From contig CM055758.1 in NCBI GenBank assembly GCA_029465975.1, forward strand, positions 6,785,798 through 6,849,797: a stretch of DNA of 64,000 nucleotides, given 5' to 3'. Every line of letters begins with the position of its first letter. Positions within the stretch are counted from its first letter, which is position 1. A program made the translations under genes and the position numbers. Positions 52,214 through 64,000 of the stretch are shown piece after piece. Source of the DNA: Dallia pectoralis (lineage: Eukaryota; Chordata; Actinopteri; Esociformes; Umbridae). Below the pieces are notes generated by a model, which was not told the DNA's origin, did no database searches, and was given only the letters and a program-made list of their open reading frames with translations.

Positions 52214-53781
52214 GTTAGTAGTAGTAGCAGTAACAGTAGCAGTTGTAGTAGTAGCAGTAGTAGTTGTTGTTGTTGTTGTAGTTGTTGTTGTAGTCGTTGT
52301 TGTAGTAGCAGTAGTAGCAGTAGCAGTAGTTGTTGTTGTAGTTGTTGTTGTAGTAGTAGTTGTTGTTGTTGTAGTTGTAGTTGTAGTAGCAGTAGTAGCA
52401 GTAGTAGCAGTTGTTGTTGTTGTTGTTGTTGTAGTCGTTGTTGTTGTAGTAGCAGTAGTTGTTGTTGTTGTAGTAGCAGTAGTAGCAGTAGCAGTAGTAG
52501 TTGTTGTTGTTGTAGTAGCAGTAGTAGCAGTTGTTGTTGTTGTAGTTGTTGTTGTAGTCGTTGTTGTTGTAGTAGCAGTTGTAGTAGCAGTAGTAGCAGT
52601 AGTTGTTGTTGTTGTAGTAGCAGTAGTAGCAGTAGTAGTAGTAGTTGTTGTTGTTGTAGTAGCAGTAGTAGCAGTTGTTGTTGTTGTTGTAGTAGCAGTA
52701 GTAGCAGTTGTTGTTGTTGTAGTTGTTGTTGTAGTCGTTGTTGTTGTAGTAGCAGTTGTAGTAGCAGTAGTAGCAGTAGTAGTTGTAGTTGTTGTTGTTG
52801 TAGTAGCAGTAGTAGTAGTAGTTGTTGTTGTTGTAGTAGCAGTAGTAGCAGTAGTAGTTGTAGTAGTAGTAGCAGTTGTAGTAGCAGTAGTAGCAGTAGT
52901 TGTTGTTGTTGTAGTAGCAGTAGTAGCAGTAGTTGTTGTTGTTGTAGTAGCAGTAGTAGCAGTAGTTGTTGTTGTTGTAGTAGCAGTTGTAGTAGCAGTA
53001 GTAGCAGTAGTTGTTGTTGTTGTAGTAGCAGTTGTAGTAGCAGTAGTAGCAGTAGTTGTTGTTGTTGTAGTAGCAGTAGTAGCAGTAGTTGTTGTTGTTG
53101 TAGTAGCAGTAGTAGCAGTTGTTGTTGTTGTAGTAGCAGTTGTAGTAGCAGTAGTAGTAGTAGTTGTTGTTGTTGTAGTAGTAGTAGTAGCAGTAGCAGT
53201 AGTAGTTGTTGTTGTTGTAGTAGCAGTAGTAGCAGTTGTTGTTGTTGTTGTAGTAGCAGTAGTAGCAGTTGTTGTTGTTGTAGTTGTTGTTGTAGTCGTT
53301 GTTGTTGTAGTAGCAGTTGTAGTAGCAGTAGTAGCAGTAGTTGTTGTTGTTGTAGTAGCAGTAGTAGCAGTAGTTGTTGTTGTTGTAGTAGCAGTAGTAG
53401 CAGTAGTTGTTGTTGTTGTAGTAGCAGTTGTAGTAGCAGTAGTAGCAGTAGTAGCAGTAGTTGTTGTTGTTGTAGTAGCAGTTGTAGTAGCAGTAGTAGC
53501 AGTAGTTGTTGTTGTTGTAGTAGCAGTTGTAGTAGCAGTAGTAGCAGTAGTTGTTGTTGTTGTAGTAGCAGTTGTAGTAGCAGTAGTAGCAGTAGTTGTT
53601 GTTGTTGTAGTAGCAGTAGTAGCAGTTGTTGTTGTTGTAGTTGTTGTTGTAGTCGTTGTTGTTGTAGTAGCAGTTGTAGTAGCAGTAGTAGCAGTAGTAG
53701 TTGTAGTTGTTGTTGTTGTAGTAGCAGTAGTAGTTGTAGTTGTTGTTGTTGTAGTAGCAGTAGTAGTAGTAGCAGTAGTAA
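52214..53781. repeat. 1.57-kb compound trinucleotide array (GTA/GTT/GCA)
   Basis: Built wholly of GTA, GTT and GCA triplets in one register (equivalently TAG/TTG/CAG), e.g. GTAGCAGTAGTAGCAGTTGT. Longer blocks recur, including one with GTTGTTGTTGTAGTCGTTG. Two plus-strand frames read Val/Ala and Ser/Cys, and minus-strand frames read Leu/Gln and Tyr/Asn. These are by-products of the triplet composition, not genes. Confidence 0.98.
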
Positions 53782-54184
53782 TCGCTGTGTGTATAGTGGT
53801 TGTGTATCATATGTTGTGCACGTGGGTGTGTAGGTGTGTGCTTGCAAGAGAACGTGCGCGTAAGGTTGCTAAAATCTCCATCTGGGTGATACACGTCCCA
53901 TTTGAAACGAGATGCCTTCTCAAACATAGAACAAATGGTTGTTCTCTCTTATATGCATGGTTGAATGTTTTCAGTAATTCAGTTGATTTCCCTGAACGTC
54001 CCCCTTTTCTCCCTAAAATGAAGGACAATTTGCTGTGACATTACGACTGACCTCGCCTTTGAACGTGTGTGGCTTGGGTAAAAGGGATGATTGCTCCTGG
54101 CCTCTCTGCTAAAGAGAACCGGGTAGATGATGAAAGAGCCAGTGTCTGTAGGGACCAGTCGCGCAAAGACCACACTCGAAGGCC

Positions 54185-55704
54185 CTGTAGCCCCAACTCT
54201 AATGTCTATAGCCCCAACTCTAATGTCTGTAGCCCCAACTCTAATGTCTATAGCCCCAACTCTAATGTCTGTAGCCCCAACTCTAATGTCTGTAGCCCCA
54301 ACTCTAATGTCTGTAGCCCCAACTCTAATGTCTGTAGCCCCAACTCTAATGTCTATAGCCCCAACTCTAATGTCTGTAGCCCCAACTCTAATGTCTATAG
54401 CCCCAACTCTAATGTCTGTAGCCCCAACTCTAATGTCTGTAGCCCCAACTCTAATGTCTGTAGCCCCAACTCTAATGTCTGTAGCCCCAACTCTAATGTC
54501 TGTAGCCCCAACTCTAATGTCTGTAGCCCCAACTCTAATGTCTGTAGCCCCAACTCTAATGTCTGTAGCCCCAACTCTAATGTCTGTAGCCCCAACTCTA
54601 ATGTGTGTAGCCCCAACTCTAATGTGTGTAGCCCCAACTCTAATGTCTGTAGCCCCAACTCTAATGTCTGTAGCCCCAACTCTAATGTCTGTAGCCCCAA
54701 CTCTAATGTCTGTAGCCCCAACTTTAATGTTTGTAGCCCCAACTCTAATGTCTATAGCCCCAACTCTAATGTCTGTAGCCCCAACTCTAATGTCTGTAGC
54801 CCAACTCTAATGTCTCCAACTCTAATGTAGCCCCAACTCTAATGTCTGTAGCCCCAACTCTAATGTCTGTAGCCCCAACTCTAATGTCTGTAGCCCCAAC
54901 TCTAATGTCTGTAGCCCCCTAATGTCTGTAGCCCCAACTCTAATGTCTATAGCCCCAACTCTAATGTCTGTAGCCCCAACTCTAATGTCTGTAGCCCCAA
55001 CTCTAATGTCTGTAGCCCCAACTCTAATGTCTGTAGCCCCAACTCTAATGTCTGTAGCCCCAACTCTAATGTTGTAGCCCCAACTCTAATGTCTGTAGCC
55101 CCAACTCTAATGTCTGTAGCCCCAACTCTAATGTCTGTAGCCCCAACTCTAATGTCTGTAGCCCCAACACTAATGTCTGTAGCCCCAACTCTAATGTCTG
55201 TAGCCCCAACTCTAATGTGTGTAGCCCCAACTCTAATGTGTAGCCCCAACTCTAATGTGTGTAGCCCCAACTCTAATGTCTGTAGCCCCAACTCTAATGT
55301 CTGTAGCCCCAACTCTTATGTCTGTAGCCCCAACTCTAATGTGTGTAGCCCCAACTCTAATGTCTGTAGCCCCAACTCTAATGTCTGTAGCCCCAACTTT
55401 AATGTCTGTAGCCCCAACTCTAATGTCTGTAGCCCCAACTGTAATGTCTGTAGCCCCAACACTAATGTCTGTAGCCCCAACACTAATGTCTGTAGCCCCA
55501 ACTCTAATGTGTGTAGCCCCAACTCTAATGTGTGTAGCCCCAACTCTAATGTGTGTAGCCCCAACTCTAATGTGTGTAGCCCCAACTCTAATGTGTGTAG
55601 CCCCAACTCTTATGTCTGTAGCACCAACTCTAATGTCTGTAGCCCAACTCTAATGTCTGTAGCCCCAACTCTAATGTCTATAGCCCCAACTCTAATGTCT
55701 ATAG
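54185..55704. repeat. 21-bp minisatellite, about 72 copies
   Basis: Unit CCCCAACTCTAATGTCTGTA plus G, with CTATAG, TGTGTAG, CACTAAT and TTATG variants and single-copy deletions around 54800-54930 and 55070. The three-fold unit gives long false ORFs. Confidence 0.98.
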
Positions 55705-56031
55705 GATCTTCTTCATAAAGCATTTCTATGAAATATTATTTGGGAGCAGATTGTCTCTGGAAGCTTCCGCGGGTTGCAAGGGTTTATGTGTGACTTGGGT
55801 CGTAAGTCATCCTCGTAAATACCCGTGTGCATTCGCGGACCTCGAGGCTAATTCGATTTGTACTGAATTGATTCACCAGAGGCTGCAGTCCTCATTCTGG
55901 CAGGTGATTGGCGACTTAATTTCAAAATAAGGATGTCATTCACGTCGTAAGAACGGCATTTGTCATTCTGTCATGTGAATCCCATTAAAGATTTGGTCTG
56001 AAAGACGGCGGGCCTACAGTTACAGCAGAAC

Positions 56032-56074
56032 ATGGCGCTCCCGAGGAACCTCGGCTGTTTTCACGGAAGAGAAG
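56032..56074 (+). CDS. Weak candidate first exon (unidentified)
   Basis: ATG in a strong initiation context (GAACATGG), 43 open nt reading MALPRNLGCFHGRE, then a consensus donor gtgagt. There is no acceptor partner in the window and no homologue; could be chance. Confidence 0.2.
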
Positions 56075-56089
56075 GTGAGTGATGAGCCG

Positions 56090-59000
56090 TGGTGTGTAAG
56101 AGAGACCAGAACGTCACTATGATCACTAGATATCTATTTCTAAAACACAGTTGGCTAGGACAGTTATACTACTGACACTAAATCAAAGGGGATTTAGTAG
56201 AAACCATTTCGCACTGCTAGAAACTAAGAGAACGACCGGTAACATTCGTTTCAATGTGAATAAAAGATTCAATGACTGGTAAATAAATAATATGACAGTC
56301 CTGACTACTTCAGGTGACGGTGGGAGTGAGCAGCTCCAGATCGCGTCTTCAGTAGTGGGATGATTGTCAGAATCTGTGGCCCAATAATGAAGGCGCTCAC
56401 AGCCAGCTAGTCCCAGCTGAAAGCCACTGCTATCAGATGTAACGGTACAAACCGCAGAGTGTTAGGAGGAGTGAGGACCGTGTGGGGCCTGGCCACCCAT
56501 GACTGTATCCCTCCCTCCCCCCCTGTCTCCCCGCTGCATCTCCCTGTCTGCAGCTGGAGAAGCAGCAGAAACAATGTTGTAGGGGCATGGGAACCGCCGG
56601 TTTAAGACGGTCATCCACCAGGAGAACCTGACGTTATTTCCGTGGATTTTTTTGAGGGTTTGTAAAAGTCAGGATGGTTTTACTTAACTAGTAGTGACTC
56701 TCGGTGACTCTCATGTTATCTTTGCCTGGACGCATTGCTTTGTCTGTAATGTCGCTTAAAGCCTTTATTTGTTTATGTCTATTCCTATGGGGGTTTTAGG
56801 CATGCGCTGTTGAATTTGATGTTACTCCGTACTGATATGGGAGGATACCGGGGTACAAATTGGAAAGACATGTTTTGTATTAATTTGTATTCATTTCGGT
56901 CATGTTTCATTGTAAATGTCAGAACAATATTTTACAAATTGTACTTGGTCTGAATTTTCATACACCCTAATAATTTATATTATTTCATGACATGACTTGT
57001 ACCGGTTTGAGTATGGAACAATAAATACAATTGTCGAATTCCAACTCAAGTGTGTAAGAATATTCGTCTATAAACCACTATTAGATTTTACAGATCTGAG
57101 CGTCCTGTGTGGTATTCTAATGCCACCTAATGTGGGGAGTGAACACTTGTTGAAGTTCTTCAAACAAGCAGAACGTTTCACAAACGTTTCTTTGATTAAC
57201 ATGTCACTTATTCCATTTGTTATTCCCAGTTGACAACCGTAACAGTTTGTAAACGTGGATCATAAACTCTGACACCCTCGCCCCCGTCACTTTCAGCGAC
57301 GTAAGAAGAAGAATTCCGTTAAAAAACGTTGAAACCCAAAGCCAAAGTATTCGACAGGGATGTTTAGGTTAAGTAACCCCCTGGGTTAATAAACTAAACA
57401 AAGGTAAACCGTGCAAAACGGCCGCAATGAAAGCCAGGCTAAGTAAACGGAGCAAAGTTTACAAGAATCATTTAAGGGGAAAAAGAAGAGGGGAAAAAAT
57501 GCGTGAAAGTTTAATTCAGAACAGGTGATGAATGTGTTTTTATTCCAATAAAGAGTTTCCAAGAAGGATTCACCGAAAGGATATCGTTTGAAAATCTAAT
57601 AACACACTTCTATTCAAAAACACCCCCGTTCTTGAAAATATCTGTGAAACTATAACAAACGAATGTCAACATCTACCATCTAAGATTTCGTGAGTAACTT
57701 CCTGCTGTCAAAAGTGTGTTGTGCCAAACCAAATCAATAGCCAAAAGATTTAATCAAATATGCTAATCTAATTGAATCTGATTTCATCGCCAGTGAATAG
57801 TGCATACTGTTACAATAAGCATCTACTATTTGGCTGCACTTTAGGAAGAAATCTGAGGTAGTCTGGATGAGCACATCTTCACGTTAAGAAACTCCACCAC
57901 CAACAGCGTAATCCCCAGTTTCCACCGCCTGTTTTATTTGAAAGATTATTCGGTCTAGTTAAAAATGTTCTTCCGTTCCAGGTTTTCCGTTTTTCTCCCC
58001 GTCTCCGTTTTCAGCGGGACACTGGTCAGAACCGACACTTGCACAGCGACGCACACTCCAGTGAAAACACCAAGCCTAGAAACAACAGAAGCGTTTCTTT
58101 TTAAACTTCCCCAAACTTCATAGGTCTTTCAATAAAAGCTGAACAAACACGCCGTGCCCATGTGCGATCGGAGCGGCGGCCGTTAAGATTCACAGAGAAA
58201 GGGCTCCCTTCACAACGACGGCTTATGGGACTTAGGAAAACTTCCCCTTCGCTGAAATAAGACAAGGCACGCCACCCAAACATCGTGCCTCCGTCCAGCT
58301 TGACTGGCTGGTTACTCCAAGCCAGAGGTTGCCTGGTTACTTTAACTCTCTGTCGACGCCTTGCTCGCGTTAACGGAAACTCTCGGGCATTTAAATCATT
58401 TATGTTTTGCCGTCCTGCTCTTCCCTAATAGATATAATGACTATTGAGCACAGTGGCCTGATTTGAACTGCGTCTCTCCGGAAGCCGGCGTAGGCCTTCG
58501 AACCCGGCGCCGGCGACATAACCATGGAAACGCACTGTCGGACGTGAGAGAAGCGCCGTGTACTGTGGCAAAGCGTCCCGAGCGGGCCGGGGCGAAGACA
58601 AAGCGGGCCCGGCGGTGCTACGGAACGTGGGGTGGCCTGTGAATGGTTACTATTCAATTTGTATTTGGTTCCCCGCTGGTCGCGGAGCCGAGATCAGAGC
58701 GGAAAGTGAAAACACATGGACAGGGTCAGTTGGATCAGAAGACCACCAGACGCACGCAGGCAGGGGGAAGGAACGAGCCAATGGGAACCTGTGTGAAGAA
58801 ATGGATTGAATAAACAGAGTCTGCAATCTCCTGCACCCTATTATACTATAATTTACACTGCATGGGAGCATGGAGATGTGGGCTATTAGGGGAACGACCC
58901 GTGGGTTTCCACTGAAGTGACGTTCCACGCCCCCGAGCCAATCAAAAGGCTCCGCGTTATTGTCCGAGACAAGTTTTGAATTCTTCCGGGCCTAATGTGT

Positions 59001-59400
59001 TTGTTTTAAATATCACGGGGAAATTATTACATCAGCGGCGAACGACGTCTTAGGAAACAGCCTTCCTTTTTGAAGTCTCCAGCAGCAAAACACAGATTTA
59101 ATTACATAATCGCTGTTTTCGGATCATAAACGGTTTCGGATTAAAAGAGGAAGTATGAGAGTAGGTTAAATATTTGGCCGTACCGTAACTAAACAAACAC
59201 GAGCGAACCGGGAGAGAAATATAGTGAGTGAAAGAAAGCGAGAAAGAAAGAGAAAAAGCACAGCACAGGCCGGCCAGCTTGAGCGAATAACTTTTGTATG
59301 AATAATTAGACCACTGCTTTTGGCACAGTCTTTCTAGCTGTCTCTTGCTCTCTCTCTCTCTCTCTCGCTCTCCGTCGGTTATTCCATCTAACTTTAATTA
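56090..59400. other. About 3.3 kb repeat-poor sequence, no gene recognised
   Basis: Largely unique AT-rich DNA with GC-richer segments near 58470-58630. No tandem repeats, no recognised exons or mobile elements. Confidence 0.45.
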
Positions 59401-59480
59401 ACACTGTGTACACTCTCTCTCTCTCACTCTCTGCCATCCCTCAACCCCCCCCATCTCTCTCCATTCCAACCGACGAGCAG

Positions 59481-59547
59481 ATTTATGCCAACGAACTCTA
59501 TTCCTATGAAAACACGTCTCTCTGCCCTGATCCAGAGAGCTCTGCAG
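59481..59547 (+). CDS. Candidate internal exon of an unidentified gene
   Basis: CT-rich tract then acceptor gacgagcag, donor gtcgtt (weak), 67 nt, phase 0 in and phase 1 out. It encodes IYANELYSYENTSLCPDPES plus SA. It is rich in Tyr in YxN contexts (YANE, YENT), which in cytoplasmic tails are Grb2-type SH2 ligands; that is only a suggestion. No homologue recognised. Confidence 0.3.
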
Positions 59548-60424
59548 GTCGTTCGAGGTCCTGGCTGTTGGCAACTCCGCCCGTTACCGTCGGCCGTTTC
59601 CGCTTGTCAACGTGTTGAAAGCTGGAGCCGTAACCGGGTACGATGAAGCGGTCATTCATATGGCTTCCTGTCACGCTACCGAGACGGATCGTCGCGAACC
59701 AGAACACACCGATACTGCTCGGCTACTGGGCCCGTGTGGTGCAAGGAGATGTGGCAGTTTGCGAATGCACGTCACCGGTAAAAAACAATTGTTTGTAGGG
59801 AAAACCGATGATTTAATTAGTGTAATAGCTTGTCCGGATAGTTGTGGGCTGGATAACCCCCTGGGTCCGTAGTCCATGGATGTTTCTGCTAATAAATAAG
59901 TCCTTGCTGACTGGATTCTGTGGATGCATCTCCGGGGCGAGCCTGAAGCACCATCACAGGCACGGTTTTTTGGCTGTGTGATTCCTTTCTTCTGTTTTTA
60001 TGGTGTGTGTATTTTTCTGGAGATGGCATTGAGAATTGAAATATGGCATTGAAAATTTAGACACAAATGCGATCTGCCTTTCTGAATCAGGGCTCCCCCT
60101 TCCGTCCCCACCTGCCGGTCGATAGACCTAACGAAGACTAACCCCAGCTCATGAGACTAAAGGTAATTAGTCAGTCAGCGCAGACTGCACAGGCCCACTT
60201 AAGAACTCTGAGGTGTTTGGGTTGAGGGGCAGCGCTGGTGGAGTCTAACTAGCTATCATCCAGGTCTCATCCAGGTCTCCATACCGTCAGCGGAACTGGG
60301 CACGAATCGGAATCAGTTTTTTCATGAAGTGTAAAGGAGGCAGTGGTAAAGCCGGGAAACTATATGCTTCCGGGTTTCTTCCGGTTCTGCTCGGCCGTTT
60401 CGTTTATGCCTGGTTAGAGACTGC

Positions 60425-60500
60425 TTCCTAACTGACTTCATAGTGCCTGACCAGGAACCATAGGGGGGCATTTGGGATTCAGCCCGAGTCTCTAGGTGCT
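60425..60500. mobile_element. Possible degraded TAGTGCACT MITE arm
   Basis: CATAGTGCCTGACCAGGAAC, CATAGGGGGGCATTTGGGA: arranged as in the salmonid-type element but strongly diverged. Confidence 0.35.
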
Positions 60501-60929
60501 TATTTACCCAACAGCTGGGCAAATACCCACAGCTCTTCTGCATTAGGGCTCCTTTTAAACATTTAGAGATGACGGGGGCGCTGTGTTTAGGCCTCGGTCC
60601 CACCTCACATCTGTAGTTAATATGAGTCGGAGGACTTGGAGAGGAACAAGGGCCCTATCTTCTGTTATGACAGGAAGATATTTGGACCTTTTGGGAGGAT
60701 TAATACTGTTTGCTTTCACTCGCAGACCGACCCCGTCGCTCTCTGCGCTTCTCTCAAAGCGTCTCTGGGAGACCTGTTGGTTTTTACCGTTTTATGGAGG
60801 ACACACGACCGAATCGGGAGGAATGAGGTCTGAGTGGTTTGGACCATACGTCTGTCATTTACATTATCTGCGGGGGGGGGCAGAATCGTATTATTTTTTT
60901 TATGTTCAAGATTTGTTTTTCTGCCACGT

Positions 60930-61334
60930 TGTAACGATCTGCCCTTAGGGCAGACGACAAGTAGCAGACACAGGCGCAGAGAATACTTTTAAATCAAGAA
61001 GGTTTATTCTTCAGGCAGGCAGGACAGGCACTGAACTCTGAGAACTTCAACAGGAGAAACACAAAACCAAAAGTCAAACGGAGGATGTTCATAAAACAGG
61101 ATAACAGTGATCACTAAACCACAAGGAACATAAACATGCAAACAAACCGGCAGACCACACACCAACATGAGAACAGAAAACCTACCTTCAACAATGCCCC
61201 GACACTGACTAACTGAAAACCCCCCAACCTATATACAACACTAACGACCAACAGAAAACAGGTGAGCAAGCAACTCAGGTGTTCATAATAGTCCTTGATT
61301 TTCCCTCTCTTCTGACAGGGGGAGTGTCAGGACA
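60930..61334 (-). mobile_element. Solo LTR of a retrotransposon (405 bp)
   Basis: On the minus strand it runs TGTCCTGACACTCCCCC ... CAGATCGTTACA, i.e. TG...CA bounded. It has a TATATA box (near 61232), an AATAAA polyadenylation signal (about 61006) and a following T/GC-rich U5-like end (GTGTCTGCTACTTGTCGTCT). No gag/pol sequence flanks it, so it is a recombined solo LTR. No convincing target-site duplication is visible (CACGT versus AACAT). Confidence 0.65.
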
Positions 61335-61339
61335 AACAT

Positions 61340-62060
61340 AGAGAGGGACAGAGGGAGGGACAGACCTCTGATCCTCACACACGTCTCTTAATTTTGTTTT
61401 CTCTCATTGTCACTAATACAATTTCCAGATCTGTACTAGCTACTACACTCCAGAGCTGGAGTTCACAGGAAGCCTGTAATGGCCCTCGATACAATACATT
61501 TGTCCCTTTGCATATTGGTAATTGAGTTTTAAAATGTGTCCAAAAACTCTTTTTCATATGGATTGTTTTGCTAACCAAGAGTAAGTGAAGTAATTCCCTA
61601 ACAGCAGCCTATTAATGAATTGTAACTAATTGAACATGCTTTTATACCTTTTAAATAGGACAAAAAGGTAAATTATACACACAGAAATAAATCAACACTT
61701 TTTACTGAAACTGTAATTTTTTCAATTTGTTTATAAGACCTCATTTGATGTACCAGACTTTACATAAATCTCTCCTTTTGAGTCTCTTTGCGGTGAAAAG
61801 GGGAGTTTGCCTGGGGAGCAACGGTAAGACGTGTTTGGCAGGAGAACTTCTAGAAAAGAGAAAACAGGGAACACTACACACGCACACGCACACGCACACG
61901 CACAGCTTATGTGCAGTTTCCCAGTTTAAAATTGTCCCGGTTCTTGTAATGCGTTTGTGCTTCGGCTCATTAGAGGCGTCTCAATATTGTGAACTGGAAA
62001 CATATAAGGCGTTCTCACCTGATAGAAATGGTGCCAGCATAATATTGAACCTCAGATCCT
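61340..62060. other. Intergenic sequence, no gene recognised
   Basis: AT-rich, with a short CACACGCACACG tract near 61878-61905. Confidence 0.45.
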
Positions 62061-62066
62061 AGGCCC

Positions 62067-62984
62067 TTAACCCTGGTGTCCCTCTATATTAACCCTGGTG
62101 TCCCTCTATATTAACCCTGGTGTCCCTCTATATTAACCCTGGTGTCCCTCTTTATTAACCCTGGTGTCCCTCTATATTAACCCTGGTGTCCCTCTATATT
62201 AACCCTGGTGTCCCTCTATATTAACCCTGGTGTCCCTCTATATTAACCCTGGTGTCCCTCTATGTTAACCCTGGTGTCCCTCTATATTAATCCTGGTGTA
62301 CCTCTATATTTACCCTGGTGTCCCTATATGTTAACCCTGGTGTCACTCTATGTTAACCTTGGTGTCCCTCTATGTTAACCCTGGTGTCCCTCTATATTAA
62401 TCCTGGTGTACCTCTATATTTACCCTGGTGTCACTCTATGTTAACCCTGGTGTCTCTCTATGTTAACCTTGGTGTCCCTCTATGTTAACCCTGGTGTCCC
62501 TCTATATTAACCCTGGTCTCCCTCTATATTAACCCTGGTGTCCCTCTATATTAATCCTTGGTGTACCTCTATATTTACCCTGGTGTCCCTCTATGTTAAC
62601 CCTGGTGTCACTCTATGTTAACCCTGGTGTCCCTCTATATTAACCCTGGTGTCCCTCTATATTAACCCTGGTGTCCCTCTATGTTAACCCTGGTGTCCCT
62701 CTATGTTAACCCTGGTGTCCCTCTATGTTAACCCTGGTGTCCCTCTATATTAACCCTGGTCTCCCTCTATGTTAACCCTGGTGTCCCTCTATGTTAACCC
62801 TGGTGTCTCTCTATGTTAACCTTGGTGTCCCTCTATATTAACCCTGGTGTCTCTCTATGTTAACCCTTGTGTCTCTCTATGTTAACCTTGGTGTCCCTCT
62901 ATGTTAACCTTGGTGTCCCTCTATGTTAACCCTGGTGTCCCTCTATATTAACCCTGGTGTCCCTCTATATTAACCCTGGTGTCC
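62067..62984. repeat. 22-bp minisatellite, about 42 copies
   Basis: Unit TTAACCCTGGTGTCCCTCTA plus TA. Variants (ATGTT, CCTTGG, GTACC, TCTCTC) recur in ordered blocks, e.g. TTAATCCTGGTGTACC three times. Confidence 0.97.
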
Positions 62985-63359
62985 ACATTACCAATCTGCC
63001 CCTTATGTCATCACATCCACCTAATCATCCCTAATGTTCAATCAGCTTGTTCTGCTTTTCTCCCCCAGCCCATCTAATTCCCTGGTCGTTGCTGTTAATC
63101 TGTAACGTGTCCTCGATCAACTTGTCTCTAATTGACACGTACTATTACAGGGGTAGAACGACAGGGTGAGGGAAGGACAGAACCCCCCAGTCTCGATCTA
63201 GTCACATACAGATGCTGCGCTGCCACAGACCATGTGATACAGTTTATCGCTGTGTTCTAGCTCATTCTGTGCCACAAACACTGACTCCAGAGCCACTCCA
63301 CGTCATGGCCAGACTCAAGACAGCACAACTCAGCCACAACATGAATAATGATGCTGGGA

Positions 63360-63404
<45 letters not shown>

Positions 63405-63790
63405 AAGTCTGTTTTCTGGCTGTGGCAGTTACAGTACATGCTGATTTGGACAGCTGTAGACGTGATGGCGGCAGACAGACTCAGAGGTTTTGTGGGAATT
63501 TATTTGTGTGTTGTCCTTTCTGTTGTAAGATACAAAGCAGTGGACCAATGCTGCAGCCTAGTGTGAAGTGGGCTTTTCATCAACACATTGCCCACTGACG
63601 TCACAACTATGTCCCATGGGTCTCTCTGTTTACTGGCGTCGGGCATCAACTGTATCCATTTAGGGTAAGTTATATTTTAGCGGGTGTCTTATCTTAAGGC
63701 CGTGAGAGACGCATTGAACATTTGTTATATTATCCAAATATAATCCAAACAGTAGTATATGCCCATGTGCGCTTCAGTGTCAGGCTACAT
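62985..63790. other. Intergenic sequence with (GT)n at 63366-63402
   Basis: Unique-looking apart from the microsatellite; no coding feature recognised. Confidence 0.45.
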
Positions 63791-63793
63791 CTC

Positions 63794-63952
63794 TTGATAA
63801 TGCTAGCGAGGTAGCCTAAGGCTGCTTAATTTGATAATGCTATTGAGGTAGCCTAAGCCTAGCGAATTTGATAATGCTTGCGTCATAGCTTAAATCTACT
63901 TAATTTGATAATGCAAGCAAAATAGCCTTAGGCTACTTCATTTGATAATGCC
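63794..63952. repeat. 37-bp diverged tandem repeat, four copies plus a partial
   Basis: Each copy begins TTGATAATGC and contains a (G)TAGCCTAAG-like middle and CTTAAT end; copies differ at many positions, so the array is old. Confidence 0.88.
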
Positions 63953-64000
63953 TATTCCTACAAAGTCTATTGAGATTCCCAGAGAGGAAAAGTGACTTTA

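Noticed and set aside
52175..54038. 550-615-codon poly-Val/Ala, Ser/Cys, Leu/Gln and Tyr/Asn frames
   Set aside because: Purely triplet composition; open frames on both strands simultaneously and no conserved flanking sequence.
54069..55718. 200-250-codon frames over the 21-bp array (CSPNSNV / APTLMSV)
   Set aside because: Multiple-of-three repeat artefact with internal frame breaks.

Overview
This is a eukaryotic, vertebrate window. It has short exons with GT-AG introns, very dense microsatellites and minisatellites, and fossil DNA transposons of teleost type. Several copies of a palindromic element carrying TAGTGCACT...CTTTTG / CAAAAG...AGTGCACT and flanking CATTTGGGA arms point to a fish of the salmonid/pike group. 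That assignment is an inference from remembered repeat families, not a database result. Roughly a fifth of the window is tandem repeat.

Region 1 (320-27709, plus strand) holds the one certain gene, an FCHo-family endocytic nucleator (fcho1-like, fcho2 as alternative). Its first exon or exons lie upstream of the window. I reconstructed 24 constitutive-looking exons whose phases join into a continuous frame of about 959 codons plus stop, and two further in-frame candidate cassette exons. Exons 1-6 encode nearly all of the F-BAR/EFC membrane-bending domain, exons 7-18 the disordered AP-2-activating linker, and exons 19-24 the C-terminal mu-homology domain, ending in RYMADC. One intron (12338-12519) is a minor-spliceosome AT-AC intron. 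The introns are packed with minisatellites of 12-49 bp unit. One of them (25893-26235) is built from copies of the gene's own splice acceptor.

Region 2 (27710 to about 30.5 kb) is AT-rich, repeat-poor sequence with several AATAAA signals and reads as the fcho 3' UTR and downstream flank.

Region 3 (about 30.5-46.4 kb) is non-coding as far as I can tell. It holds Tc1/mariner relics, a palindromic MITE, a dispersed teleost repeat and large minisatellites.

Region 4 (46.4-64 kb) contains two weakly supported orphan exons on the plus strand (46482-46593 and 59481-59547) that may belong to a gene I do not recognise. It also has a 1.57-kb trinucleotide array, a 1.5-kb 21-bp array, a minus-strand solo LTR (60930-61334) and a 22-bp array.

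Most long open frames in the window are products of tandem repeats whose unit is a multiple of three, or of dinucleotide runs; I do not call them genes. I found no tRNA, rRNA, CRISPR array, intact transposase or novel multi-gene system. The most interesting signals are the splice-site-derived minisatellite, the AT-AC intron and the in-frame cassette exons.
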